Origin: Vitellaria paradoxa
Taxonomy: Eukaryota > Streptophyta > Magnoliopsida > Ericales > Sapotaceae
Assembly: GCA_019916065.1 (NCBI GenBank)
Contig: CM034240.1
Coordinates: 42,047,180-42,111,179, forward strand
Direction of reading: 5' to 3'
DNA: 64,000 bases
How positions within the stretch are numbered: the first letter of the stretch is position 1; every line of letters starts with the position of its first letter. The position numbers and the translations under genes were made by a program. Below the pieces are notes generated by a model that ran no database searches, was not told where the DNA came from, and saw only the letters and a list, made by a program, of their open reading frames with translations. Below, in pieces: positions 1 to 11,031 of this stretch.

Positions 1-200
1 ATTTGTACGTATAATTGATAGGTTCATTTGCGTCTTTGTATATTCTCGTACGTATTTATATCGTTAATTAGTAATATTTAAATTATATATCTCGGTTAAG
101 CCGGCTTGATTAATATAGAGATATTGAAACACTCGAGATTCACACGCTTCGGCAGTTTGTCGGGGGACCATGCATGCACTTAAAAGTTTAAACTATTCCA

Positions 201-703
201 GCCAAGGGTTTGTTTGAAGTGCCAACCGAAAAATAAATAAATAAATTTTCAACAATCTTTATAAATTACTAAACTCTCTATTACACATTTATATTTTCTT
301 GTCTTTACTAATTTAAAAAAATTTTAATATTTTATTAAAAAAATAAAAAATTCAGAAGGAAGTTAATCGAGTGCGTAAATTTTTTTGACAATCATATTTT
401 TTGAGTCGAAAACTTTCAAGTAAGTACCATTGTCGCTATTTTATTCGAATTGTTTTAAACACGTTAGAACAGATTTGGAAAAATCATTTTAATGGTTTTG
501 GCGCTGTGCATCTCCAAAGAGACTTTTTAAATTTGTTAGAACGAATTTGAGAAACTATTCTAACAGTTTACTACTGTTCATATCCAAAAAACATAGTTTG
601 GAAAAAAAAATATCAAACACTAAAATTAACCCAAAATCACGTTTTATCTCAATTTATCTTTTTGTTGTCCTCGTTTTTTACCACTCCAAACGCTACCCAA
701 ATG
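201..703 (-). repeat. MITE family E, copy 1
   Basis: Non-coding repeat with terminal motifs of the GTTTG...CAAAC type. Its interior has several 'GTTAGAAC...' blocks and matches, in reverse orientation, the element at 51188-51752; a further relative is at 42692-43340. No transposase is visible. Ends are approximate. Confidence 0.55.
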
Positions 704-1785
704 ATCAACCTGATAGCATTATAAATATCATGTAGGTAAATATAGGAATATCAACGGAATAAATTAATGTGAAGAAGGTTGAAATCAGAATTTTGAGTTT
801 GGAGTCAAAAAAATTATAATTGATATTATAAATTATATTTAATAAACTCGCCTGTTGACATCCTGACATAGAAATTAAGGGGAGCAAGTTCAATTTTCAT
901 TAACTTTTGGCATTCTTTTGTTAAAAGTTGGTAAAAAATTGGTAGATTTATGCCTAATTTTTTTTTTGGCCAAACGATACCTATGTACAGGCTTGCGCAA
1001 TGACAGACTTAGAATCTGAAACTATACTTAATGATTTGTAAAGATTTGATAAGATAATAACTTTACCACACTTACAACGTCCGTAGAATTTTGAACCTAC
1101 AATTAATCTCCCCCAAAAAACTACTGGCTTTGGTTAGTTGGGCTAGCCACTAAAGACCGATCAAATAGGATGACAAAAGGACAGCGAAATTTTTATAGGC
1201 TTTTCTACAAGAATGAACGCTGGCCCTTTTGGGATTCCGAGCTGGCCGAGTGATGGCAGCAGAAGATGAATTCTTGTGATTGGAAACCATCTGATTTCGA
1301 TCTGTGAAATGGAATACAATGAGCGCAACACTTAGTTAGCCCCTAACTTCCCACTTGAGGTTCTTTTTAAGACCACTGCTCTGGAGGATTGTCTTGTAAA
1401 AGGCACATTGGCTTCTTGAATATCTAGTATATTCTTCAGATAAAAAATTATAGTTACGTAGTGTACTAAAAATAAAATAAAATAATAAAAAACGATTAAA
1501 ATAACTAATGACATAAAGAGCATATAGCCGCATATACAGGACATTTAGTGTAATTTAAGGTTTCCTAATACAAGGGTATAAAGACAAGGTGCCAGCGAGT
1601 CTGGAGAGGACAACATATATCTCCCCAAAAATTCCTACTCTTAATAAATTTGCTGGCAATAGGAGCATTCCCTGATTGCTCTATGTCCATTCCCCCCATA
1701 CAAGGAGACAAATCCTCAAAAATCCTTATTTGTCAAACATTTCATATACACATTGATTGCATAAACAAGAACAGGGTGAGCTCTC
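704..1785. other. gene-free upstream region of the GRAS gene
   Basis: No coding region is supported here. The short reading frames have no recognisable content. This is the presumed distal promoter of the GRAS gene. Confidence 0.5.
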
Positions 1786-1793
1786 TATATAAT
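1786..1793 (+). promoter_or_regulatory. candidate TATA box of the GRAS gene
   Basis: TATATAAT lies about 105 bp upstream of the preferred GRAS start. It overlaps the first in-frame ATG (1792), so transcription would begin downstream of that ATG. This favours the ATG at 1894. Confidence 0.5.
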
Positions 1794-1893
1794 GCACCCT
1801 CAGCTTGGTAAATGGTTCGTCCTTTCACAGCTTTTATTGAAAATCATTCGAAAAACAAAGAGAGTCACAGAGAGAGGAGAGGAATTCAATTAT

Positions 1894-3420
1894 ATGGCTC
1901 CTACTCTCTTGTCATGTGATCACCATGGAAGAGTTGATGATCTGAATGGTTTGGAGCTAAGTCTATCTGCAATGGCTTGCTACCCTTACCCTTATCTCCC
2001 GCTGCCTGAGAACGCTACTTCTGCCGCCGGGTTTCCCACTCTTTCTGACGAAACTGGTCACCATAAGCGGCTGAAAAGGACTCTAAGCTTTCCCAGCTCA
2101 ATTGGAACCAGCGGTAGTAGTGCCAATGACTTGAATAGTTTTCAAAGGCTTCGATTCCGCGACCACATTTGGACATACACTCAGAGATACCTAGCAGCTG
2201 AGGCTGTTGAAGAGGCAGCCGCGGCAATTGTTGATAGTAATTCTGACCAGGACATCAAACCCGGGGAGGAAGAAGATTGTTATAGTAATGGGATGAGACT
2301 TGTCCAGCTTCTAATTTCCTGCGCCGAGGCCGTGGCCTGTCGCGACAAATCGCACGCCTCAGTTTTGCTCTCGGAGCTTCGGGCCAGCGCTGTGGTCTTT
2401 GGCTCCTCGTTCCAGCGCGTAGCTTCCTGCTTCGTCCAAGGGCTCGCTAATCGGCTGGCTCTGGTTCAGCCACTTGGGGCGGTTGGTCTTGTTGCACCCA
2501 CAATGAACGTAATGGATATTGCTTCAGATAAGAGGGAGGAAGCCCTGCGCCTTGTTTATGAAATTTGTCCCTACATACAGTTTGGGCACTTTGTGGCGAA
2601 TTCCACAATACTGGAAGCCTTTGAGGGAGAGAGTTTCCTTCACGTGGTGGACTTGGGTATGTCCTTAGGTTTACCACACGGTTACCAGTGGCGACAACTG
2701 ATCCAGAGCCTTGCCAGCCGTGCAGGACAGCCACCATGTCGCCTCCGGTTGACCGCGGTTGGGCTCTTTGTAGAACGATTTCGAGTCATCGGGGATGAGC
2801 TCGAGGCTTATGCACGTAGCCTAGGCATAAATTTGGAGTTTTCAGTAGTAAAGAGCAACTTGGAAAACCTCAAGATTAAAGACATCAATCCCCTACCTGG
2901 TGAAGTCCTGGTTGTCAATAGCATTCTTCAACTGCATTGTGTGGTGAAAGAAAGCCGTGGAGCTCTGAACTCGGTGCTTCAAATAATTCACGAGCTCTCC
3001 CCAAAGGTTTTGGTCCTGGTTGAGCAGGATTCGAGCCATAATGGGCCTTTCTTTCTTGGGAGATTCATGGAAGCGCTGCATTACTACTCTGCAATCTTTG
3101 ACTCCCTCGATGCAATGCTACCCAAATATGACACGAGGCGTGCAAAAATGGAGCAGTTTTTCTTCGCAGAGGAGATCAAGAACATTGTCAGCTGCGAGGG
3201 ACCGGCCAGGGTGGAGCGACACGAGAGGGTGGACCAGTGGCGGAGGAGGATGAGCAGAGCAGGGTTCCAGCCTGCACCAATTAAGATGGTGGCCCAGGCC
3301 AAGCAGTGGCTGGGGAAGATCAAGGTTTGTGAAGGTTACACCATCGTGGAGGAGAAGGGGTGCTTGGTTCTCGGGTGGAAATCGAAGCCTATTGTCGCAG
3401 CTTCGTGCTGGAAATGCTGA
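1894..3420 (+). CDS. GRAS-family transcriptional regulator, RAD1/RGL1-like
   Basis: Intact single-exon gene of 508 aa. GRAS proteins are plant nuclear transcriptional regulators. Domain order from the start at 1894: variable N-terminus to about residue 130; leucine heptad region I from about 136 (LVQLLISCAEAV); VHIID-type motif LHVVD at about 249-253 followed by a conserved tryptophan; PFYRE-like region RFMEALHYYSAIF at about 390-402; SAW domain with WRRRMSRAGFQ at about 449-459 and two C-terminal tryptophans. There is no DELLA motif, so it is not a true DELLA protein although such genes are often labelled RGL1-like. The C-terminal half resembles RAD1 (required for arbuscule development 1), recalled from memory rather than aligned; RAD1 acts in arbuscular mycorrhizal symbiosis. 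The frame opens at 1792, adding 34 residues, but a TATA-like box overlaps that codon. GRAS assignment is firm; the subclade is tentative. Confidence 0.95.
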   Translation: MAPTLLSCDHHGRVDDLNGLELSLSAMACYPYPYLPLPENATSAAGFPTLSDETGHHKRLKRTLSFPSSIGTSGSSANDLNSFQRLRFRDHIWTYTQRYLAAEAVEEAAAAIVDSNSDQDIKPGEEEDCYSNGMRLVQLLISCAEAVACRDKSHASVLLSELRASAVVFGSSFQRVASCFVQGLANRLALVQPLGAVGLVAPTMNVMDIASDKREEALRLVYEICPYIQFGHFVANSTILEAFEGESFLHVVDLGMSLGLPHGYQWRQLIQSLASRAGQPPCRLRLTAVGLFVERFRVIGDELEAYARSLGINLEFSVVKSNLENLKIKDINPLPGEVLVVNSILQLHCVVKESRGALNSVLQIIHELSPKVLVLVEQDSSHNGPFFLGRFMEALHYYSAIFDSLDAMLPKYDTRRAKMEQFFFAEEIKNIVSCEGPARVERHERVDQWRRRMSRAGFQPAPIKMVAQAKQWLGKIKVCEGYTIVEEKGCLVLGWKSKPIVAASCWKC

Positions 3421-3724
3421 ACTTCCACGGCACCAACCACATTTTGTGTCCTGCAATTCCAATTGAAAAAAAAAAAAAAAAAAGAAAAAAGAAAAAGAAG
3501 AAACAAAAAAAATTTTTTTGATGGGTTTTCTGTAATAAGTGCTACAATCTCCGCTGAAAGAATGCAATGTAGCAGTGCCCAAATTCAGTGACTGCAGAAT
3601 CTGAGTTTGGAGGGAGGATAAGAAACTGGCAAGTGTTTGAATTTGAGCTGCTCAGGAGTGACTGAACAGCTGAATAAAGTAGCTGTATTGGCTTGGTGTT
3701 CATATACCTAGGCTGCGTATCCAT
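3421..3724 (+). other. GRAS 3' UTR and candidate poly(A) signal
   Basis: An A-rich tract (about 3465-3515) follows the stop. AATAAA at 3673-3678 is the best poly(A) signal candidate, about 250 bp past the stop. Confidence 0.4.
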
Positions 3725-5500
3725 TTACATATAGATATTGACATTTATTTGATTCTTTGATAACAAAAACCAAGTCGTATCCAAACAATTGAAAAAATGG
3801 GGGGTGGACTTTATTTGTTTTTCTATCCTTCACTATTTGTTTGCATACACGTGGTTATATTTATAATGTTGCAAGAGAGTTTAGTGCTTTAGATTCTTTG
3901 CAAATGCAGATTGAAAGTTTGAAACAGGTTTTGGAATGACTGATAATAATATATTACAGCAAGGGATGGATTATAAAATTCGAGATTATTTCGTGCTCGT
4001 CAGAATTAGAAGAATTAATTGCAATTTTATAGCCATTTACTTGGTGAAATCAATTTGGACTTCTGAAAGTTAAATCCAGCAGGAGGGAAGAGTCTAGGAC
4101 AGGTTATATAAACATACTATTTTACCACAAAAATTATATACCATAAAAAAGACGACCCAAGGCTACTTCTCATGCGGGGCCTGTGGAGGGTTACGAAGGG
4201 CAGATATGGATACGATACAAGTACATATACAAAATTGATGATTTTGAAAAAATGACGATATGGGTACCACGGGGATACGAAGAATTATATAAATTTTAAT
4301 TTATTTTTTTGTTTATTATATATATGAATATAATATCCATAAGAAAATTAATTCAACACATGATTGAATAAATAAAACGTAACAAAACATGAGATAGAAG
4401 ATTTATGATTTGAAAGAGTTTACTTATTCAAATCTAGATTTATCTTAAATATATATTTTAAAAAAATAATAATAAAATAATTGAATATGATATTTTACTA
4501 GTTGACATATCTTTTGGATCTAATATGTTTTAGGAGTATGTGTGTTTTGATACATGCCGATAGGACATGCATTTTGAAGTATCTGTACTTCACAGGTGGA
4601 GAGACAATACGCATAATCTAACCTTCAATAACTGACGTGACCATTTCCAAGCATTGATTCTTATATGTAAAACCATTCTCACATTATTTTGATTTTGATT
4701 TTGATTGTGTGTGCATAATCATATAATTAGGAGACATATTTGGGTGCATTTTCTTGTTTTAAATTGGCCCACAATTCTATGGTTAAATTTCCTTGAAAAG
4801 AAAAACAAGTAAACAAACGAACAAACAAAATTCTATAGCATATAACATTCCAAGCAAGAAAAGAAAAAAACTATACCTCAATTGGTTACCGAGGAAAGCA
4901 TATATAAAGTCTCAAAGTCGGTTCAACTGAGTCAAAATGAAATAAGCAAATCAACTTTCTGTCCCAGAATTAGACTTATTCCTAATTTACTGATTCACTT
5001 TTCTCAGCAACCAAACAGACAAAAGGGGTGATTAAGGAAAAAAAAAAGAGGCCGAGAGAGAGGGCTGCGACGATTACCAACTGCACGGCGCGTAATGCCG
5101 TCGGAGAAGCCGTCAAGAAGTTGATTGGATCGGCTGCCACAGTTGTTCTTCATCTCTGTGCCTCTTTCGTTACCGAGAAAAAGAAGTGAAGGCCCCCAGG
5201 GTTTTAAATCGTGACTAAATTTTATCCCAAATCTCATTTTAAATTGGGTCTTTTGTTTATTTTGTTATGTTTTTTGCTTTTTTTTTTTTCTAATTTGTTT
5301 TTAACAATTAAAATTTTAAATTTTAAATTAATTACAATCACGTGTTAACTAAAGCTTATTTGATTGCTAACGGTAATAAGAATGTGAACAAAATTGAAAG
5401 GATAGATCAAATAATTAAAACGAGAATTTATTTTCTATTGTTTGGTACGTATATCAACCTTATTAACAGTAGGTACGAAATCCCCGCAATCAACCTTATT
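3725..5500. other. gene-free interval
   Basis: AT-rich sequence with no supported gene. At 4200-4600 there are repeated GATACG/ATACGA-type words as in degenerate plant dispersed repeats. Near 5430-5510 an 18-bp stretch is duplicated just before the BAHD fragment. Confidence 0.4.
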
Positions 5501-5504
5501 TTCT

Positions 5505-5697
5505 ATTGTTTGGAGCGAGGTTCGGGTGGGGGAGGCCTGTTTGGGTGAGCAGTGCCAGGAGGGCCATTGCAAATTCAGCTATCCTTATGGATTCTGCCTC
5601 TGGTGATGGAATTGACGCTTGGATCACCATGGATGAAGAGGAAATGAGGAAATTTGAGCAGGATTCTGAGCTCCTAAATTTTGTTTCGTCCACTTAA
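5505..5697 (+). pseudogene. BAHD acyltransferase 3' fragment
   Basis: About 60 codons match the C-terminus of BAHD acyltransferases: FGWG-P-WVSSA, then a hydrophobic strand, GDGIDAWITMDEEEM and a C-terminal tail ending at TAA. The structural motif DFGWG is altered to RFGWG. The HXXXD half is absent and upstream sequence is AT-rich, so this is a truncated relic. It points the same way as the intact BAHD gene 1.3 kb downstream, which suggests an old tandem duplication. The residue pattern is like the neighbour but too diverged to be a recent copy. Confidence 0.8.
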
Positions 5698-6297
5698 ATA
5701 CACAGAAAAAAAAAAAGGATTTTGGCAGTAACCTGGTTCTTTTTTTGTTTTTTTATTTTTTTTATATTTTAACCAACTAAGAGGGAATTTAACCTTTTTT
5801 ATGGTTTGCGAGCAAAGGTGTTGGGACTTGAACTGGCACATGATTATGGAACAGAGTATGTGCAAACAATATTACTCTTTTTCCCCCTTCAGTTTACTCG
5901 TGAGAAAGCCCGCATACGCCAAAATTTATGTTTAGAAGGAAATTAATTCAGCAGATCAGGAAGACAAACCAATGGTAATAAGACAGAACATCCCCAATGA
6001 TCCCAAGTCAAATTAAAATACTTTTGCACTTTAACAAAACTTTGTGTATTAGATAAAAACATTGTTTTAGCTGAGACGGGTAAAAATATTGTTTTAGAAG
6101 GTGATTTCTAACAATTTAAAATTGCCCCTTCAAATATTAGAGTACATTATCAATTTCTTCAAAATCATTAATATTTGTCTAAATATTGATAAAAAAAATA
6201 TATATGTATAAATAAATAAAAATAAGTCATGACAATTGCTAACACCGGGAACCTATAAAGTTAACAAGACAAGAGAACAAGTCCATGGCCAAGGGGA
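5698..6297. other. gene-free interval
   Basis: Non-coding AT-rich sequence between the BAHD relic and the 111-bp tandem array. No feature is supported. Confidence 0.4.
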
Positions 6298-6635
6298 CAA
6301 AATTGATGTGCATAATCAGATTTTAAAAGTTAAATTATGAAACAGTAAGTAGAACTGTTTGATCTACAGATAAAATTTTTATTATATAGTTCCAATCAAT
6401 TATGTTAGGAAAATTGATATGCATAATCAGATTTTAAAAGTTAAATTATGAAACGGTAAGCAGAATCGCTCGATTTACGGGTATAGTTTTTATTTTATAG
6501 TTCTAATCAATTATATTAGGAAAATTACTGTGCATAATCAGATTTTAAAAGTTAAATTATGAAACGGTAAGTAGAACCGTTAGATCTACAGGTAAAGTTT
6601 TTATTTTATAGTTTCAATCAATTATGTTAGGAGAT
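6298..6635. repeat. three tandem copies of a 111-bp unit
   Basis: The word CATAATCAGA recurs at 6311, 6422 and 6533, exactly 111 bp apart. The units differ by scattered substitutions only. The array ends about 390 bp upstream of the BAHD start codon, so it lies in its promoter region. Confidence 0.9.
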
Positions 6636-6796
6636 TTGTGTTTATGTGCGGCATCTTTTGGCTATACGTGGGTTTGAAAATAAAATTGGGACCTTTCAGC
6701 ATCACATGCAATGATTTTTGTTCTCTTTTGATGAGCATCTTGTGGCAACGTGATCAAAGGAATCGTGGCTTAGTGATTGCATCTACAACAGCACAT

Positions 6797-6824
6797 ATTA
6801 CATATATATATATATATATATATT
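6797..6824. repeat. TA dinucleotide microsatellite
   Basis: Uninterrupted alternating TA/AT tract upstream of the BAHD gene. Confidence 0.85.
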
Positions 6825-7022
6825 AGTGAAATATGAACTCATTGCTTGCGTTGGTTTGATTTTGAAAACACATATAAGATATTCAAAGATAGATTCTTTT
6901 TTTTTTTTTTTTTTGATAGTTAACAAATAAATATATATATTCAAAAGTAGATTCAATCACAAATCAATCTTTACAAGTCCATGTACATATGATTCAAAAT
7001 TCATCGCCATTGTATTGAGAGT

Positions 7023-8315
7023 ATGACAATGAAGATTGATATAATTTGTAGAGAGCTCATCAAACCATCCTCCCCTACACCTTCTCACCTTAAAATATAT
7101 AACCTCTCTTTATATGATCAGATCAGTCCTCCTAATTCATATGTCCCCCTGGTTCTCTTCTACTCCCTTGATCATCAACAAACTGCTCAAGTCAAAAAAG
7201 CCGAGATTTCTCATATTCTGAGAAGATCATTATCAGAAACTTTAACTCAATTCTACCCACTAGCTGGAAGAATTTCGGGTGAAATTTTGGTGGATTGTAA
7301 TGACAAGGGGATTAATTATATTGAAGCCAAAGTTGATGGCCAACTCTCAGACATTCTTGAAAAGCCAGAAGTCGATCTTTTGAATCAATTTATCCCATTG
7401 AGTGGTGAAAGAGAAGATCAAATATTCCTAGCCATTCAGGTTAATTTTTTTAACGCTGGAGGAATGGTAATTGGAATCTGCATTTCACACAAGATTGCTG
7501 ATGGATTCAGCTTGAGCACCTTCATCAAAAGTTGGGCTCTGATTGCTCGTGGAGGGGTAAATTTGGTGTGTCCGAGCTTTGTCTCAGCAACCCTATTCCC
7601 ACCAAAAGTTCCCCTAGGTTACAAGCCTATAACCCAAGTCCCAGAAGCAGGACTTGTCACCAGAAGGTTAATTTTCAGTGCCTCAGAAATAGCTGCTCTA
7701 AAAGCTGAAGTAGTCAAAACCATGGTTGTGAAAGAACCTACGCGCGTTGAGGTTGTGACAGCACATATATGGAAGTGTCTCCTAGCTCAGACTCTACTAA
7801 AAAGTTGCCGGAAATCGGTGGCTTTCCATCCAGTGAACATAAGGAAGAGGATGGTCCCAGAGTTACCCCAACACTCCTTTGGCAACCTTTTTTTGATGGC
7901 ATTGGCAGAAGCTGATGGTGGTGAAGATTTGTGTGCTTTGGTGGCTAAGCTGAGGGCTGCCATTAACAAAATTGACGGTGATTACGTACGGGAGAGATTA
8001 GGTGAAAATGGATTTGAAGTATTTGAGAAAAATTACAAGAAGATTGGTGAAATAGTGTCTGGAAGAGAAGTGCAAGTGATTAGGTTCACTAGCTGGTGCA
8101 GTTTTCCAATCTATGAAGCTGATTTTGGGTGGGGAGAGCCCAAATGGGTGAGTAGTACTAGTATGAATGCTACCAAGAACTGTGTGCTTCTTGTGGATTC
8201 TAAATGTCCTGGTGGAGTAGAGGCATGGGTCACTTTGCCCGCACAAGATATGTTTGTGTTAATTGAGCAAAGTCCCAACCTCCAAATGGAGCCTCTGTCA
8301 TTTTCAAGTCGTTAA
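7023..8315 (+). CDS. BAHD acyltransferase, vinorine synthase-like
   Basis: Intact single-exon gene, 430 aa, the usual BAHD length. BAHD enzymes transfer an acyl group from acyl-CoA to an alcohol or amine of a specialised metabolite, in the cytosol. Catalytic HXXXD is HKIAD at residues 156-160 and is followed by GFSLSTFIKSWA. The structural DFGWG is intact at 367-371. Other family signs are LTQFYPLAGRI near 75-84, VNIRKRM near 271-277 and FGNLF near 286-290. A second ATG two codons downstream (7029) is an equally plausible start and gives the common MKI... N-terminus. The sequence resembles the vinorine synthase/clade III group, but the substrate cannot be read from sequence. A related 3' fragment lies upstream (5505) and a decayed relative at 32.4-33.1 kb, so the window held several BAHD genes. 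Confidence 0.95.
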   Translation: MTMKIDIICRELIKPSSPTPSHLKIYNLSLYDQISPPNSYVPLVLFYSLDHQQTAQVKKAEISHILRRSLSETLTQFYPLAGRISGEILVDCNDKGINYIEAKVDGQLSDILEKPEVDLLNQFIPLSGEREDQIFLAIQVNFFNAGGMVIGICISHKIADGFSLSTFIKSWALIARGGVNLVCPSFVSATLFPPKVPLGYKPITQVPEAGLVTRRLIFSASEIAALKAEVVKTMVVKEPTRVEVVTAHIWKCLLAQTLLKSCRKSVAFHPVNIRKRMVPELPQHSFGNLFLMALAEADGGEDLCALVAKLRAAINKIDGDYVRERLGENGFEVFEKNYKKIGEIVSGREVQVIRFTSWCSFPIYEADFGWGEPKWVSSTSMNATKNCVLLVDSKCPGGVEAWVTLPAQDMFVLIEQSPNLQMEPLSFSSR

Positions 8316-9041
8316 ATTTATATTAAGGAAAATAATTCCCCGTCATAAAATTTTTTGTCAGAAAATGCTACCAAAATGATGTGACAATAACATTTAAAAA
8401 ACTTTTTCAATGAATTAATTTATCCAAAGTAATAAATTTTCAAAATTATAATTTTTGGATTAAGTTTTCAAATCTTCCCAAAAAAAAAATATATATCAAA
8501 TTGTCCAACATAATATTTTATGTGGAAGTTATTCCATCAACTAATAATAACTAGGCCATATTGGATAGAACCTCCTAATTTGCATGCTCAAGTACCATCC
8601 AGCCTAAAAAGCATGGTAAATAGAAGAGAAAAATACCGTGTGCTTTCAAGAGGCATGCATCCATCCTTTGTTGAATTTCCAAACCCGAGTTTAAACATTT
8701 TCCAATTGTTTATGGTAATTTTATTTTTATTTCATAATGATTCAAGTTAATTATCAGATTAACAGATTTTTTTTTTTTTTTTTTTTTTGGGAATACAGAA
8801 CAGCTAACAAAAGTTGATTCGTCCATTGTCTGGAAAAGAATCTCAACACAATTATAATAACTTTAAATCTTCTGTGCCTCGATCCTATTGAAAGTTGTAG
8901 TCTTGACTTTCACAAGTTGATTTTCAATGTTCTTGAAAAATAATTGAAAAGAAGACTAGAGTTGCATTCTTCAATTCAGGTCCAAGACCTTAAGTGTACT
9001 TCCCATACAGTAAGCAACACCTCGTAACATTCAGGGAACGT
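8316..9041. other. gene-free interval downstream of BAHD
   Basis: AT-rich 3' flank with a long T-tract at about 8767-8788. No further gene is recognised. Confidence 0.4.
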
Positions 9042-10501
9042 TTGGTATGAACCGAAAAATTTGGGAGTAGGAGATTACTTGAGTAATTATTACCCTATTA
9101 ATAGTTAATAGGATAACAAATTTATAATAGTTATATTTGACAATATTTTAAAAATCGGATCATTTATCGAACCAGAAAAGAGATCAGGATACGGGTTAGT
9201 AGTTCAACTGTCGGTTGAACCGGAGTTGAACTGTGATGTCATAAATATATTTAAATATATAAATAAAATATCAAAATATGTTAGAATTATACAATGATTT
9301 TTCCACATATTATTCTACTTTGTTTTATTTTCCTAATAAAAAGTGTCCTAAAATAAAATCACTCAAAACTAACATATTACATAAGTAAAACTAAGCAAAA
9401 ATATAAAATAATAAGCATTAGTGATTTGATGGAAAAATAGTACTTTACAACAAAATAAATCTAAATTCAATTCTAGGTTAATGCAGATTAGTTTTCTTAT
9501 TTTACAATTCAAAAATAAAAATTGGCATGTTTGCAAAAATCGACACTGGTCCAACAGTTCACCGGTTCAATCGCTGGGTTGCCGGTTTTTACCGGTTTGA
9601 AGTTCAAACGGGTCTAAGCGTTTCTTGGACCGGTTGACGATTCAACCAATTGAATTGGCCGATCCGATCCGATCCGATTTTTAAAACAATGATATTTGAA
9701 TTTAGAGAGTAAATATTATCCAGTAGTAATTATATTATGTTTGAATACTAAAAATTTTGAAGAAGTAAAAGTTAATTGTATTTGACATGAGGTTAAATTG
9801 ACCACAAGTAGAAGTTTAATGTTTAATCATAGTAAAATATTATAATAAAATAAATCATCATATTAATTGTTATTTTAATACTTGTTAATTTTAATAAAAT
9901 CAATATAATTAAATATAATTTTAAACAAAAATATTAACTATAAAAAATAATTTTATCATAGATTAATATTTCAATAGTAATTAATTTTAATAATGAATTA
10001 TTATTTATTAAAATTTATTTTCATTTCGTTAAAATAATTTAATAAAACAAATAATTTTAATTTATTTAAATAAATTATTAATTTTAATGAATCGTATTAA
10101 TTCAATATACGATCTAGTAAATTATTATTTATGAGAAATAATTTTTATTTAATAAAATATTTTAATTTAATAAGTAATTATTATTTATTAAACATTAATT
10201 TTAATTTGAGAAAATTTATAATTTTAACCATAAATTAATATTTCAATAGTATTAATTTAATAAAATAAAATAAACTATTTAATAATAAATTATTATTTGT
10301 TAAATATTATTTTGATAAAATAACTAAATAATTAATTAATTTTAATTTTATTAAATAAGTTATTATTTTGTAATATTTATTATAATTATTTTAATAGAAG
10401 AATGTTGCTTAAAGTTTCACAAGAGTGTAAAAAAATATTTTAGGAGGATAATGAAAAGACAGTAAAATTTTTCTGTTAACCCCCGTTATCACCTCCCTCT
10501 A
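9042..10501 (+). repeat. AT-rich repeat H, copy 1 (interrupted)
   Basis: Begins with an AACGTTTGGTA motif and shares a collinear run of words with the sequence at 10502-10685 plus 15342-15430. It is split by a hAT-type MITE at 9141-9691. The part after about 9830 is extremely AT-rich and has no gene. The right boundary, where copy 2 begins, is approximate. Confidence 0.6.
9141..9691. mobile_element. hAT-type MITE with 8-bp target-site duplication
   Basis: 551-bp non-coding element. Left end is CAATATTTTAAAAATCGG; the reverse complement of the right end is CATTGTTTTAAAAATCGG. The 8-bp ATATTTGA flanks it at 9133-9140 and 9692-9699. Both ends carry ACCGGTT/GGTTGAACC-rich subterminal sequence. 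TIRs starting CA and an 8-bp duplication are hAT hallmarks. The related repeat copy at 10581-10588 has a single ATATTTGA, an apparent empty site. Confidence 0.85.
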
Positions 10502-10685
10502 AGAAACGTTTGGTACGAAGTGAAAATTTTAGAGATAAAAGATTACGAACAGTTTCTTAGATAACAAGTTCATAATACTTATATTTGAATTGAAAGAGTA
10601 AAATTACTTGGTAATAATTATATTACTTTTGAAATGTTAACATTTTAAAATAATAAAAATCAATTGTATTTGAAATAAGAGTAAA
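10502..10685 (+). repeat. repeat H, copy 2 (left part)
   Basis: Matches 9044-9790 with the MITE removed. It is broken at GTAAA by the Copia element and resumes at 15342. Confidence 0.65.
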
Positions 10686-10954
10686 TGTTATGAATCACAC
10701 GCACAAAAAACAAGAAAAACAGAGAACACAAGGATTTACGTGGTTCGGTCAAGGTGACCTACGTCCACGGGCAGGAGGAAACAATCTTATTCTTTTGAAG
10801 AAGTTCATACAGGTTACATTCATGTTGCCCTATCGCCCCGAGACCTCCGCTTCCACCACAGACCTTAAAAGAAAAATCACTTTCGGGTCGCTCACATAAT
10901 ATTTCGGGTTGGGCCACAATTCGGGCCAAAACAATAAATTCAAGGCACTTAACA
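10686..10954 (-). repeat. Copia 3' LTR (left on + strand)
   Basis: 269 bp, TG...CA. Nearly identical to the other LTR except for a local replacement near 10830-10846 and a few substitutions. The adjacent internal sequence, read on the minus strand, is a purine-rich tract (AAGGTGGAGAAT) that fits a polypurine tract. Confidence 0.9.
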
Positions 10955-11031
10955 ATTCTCCACCTTGACTTGAATTTCCCAAGACATCAGAACCAAAATA
11001 ATCCCTCCTGCCAATCATGCCCCAAAGGGCC

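Noticed and set aside
1792..1893. 34-residue N-terminal extension of the GRAS protein
   Set aside because: The first ATG lies inside a TATA-like box and the extension does not look like a GRAS N-terminus.
2015..3582. Minus-strand frames opposite the GRAS gene
   Set aside because: They are shadows of the GRAS coding sequence with no recognisable domains.
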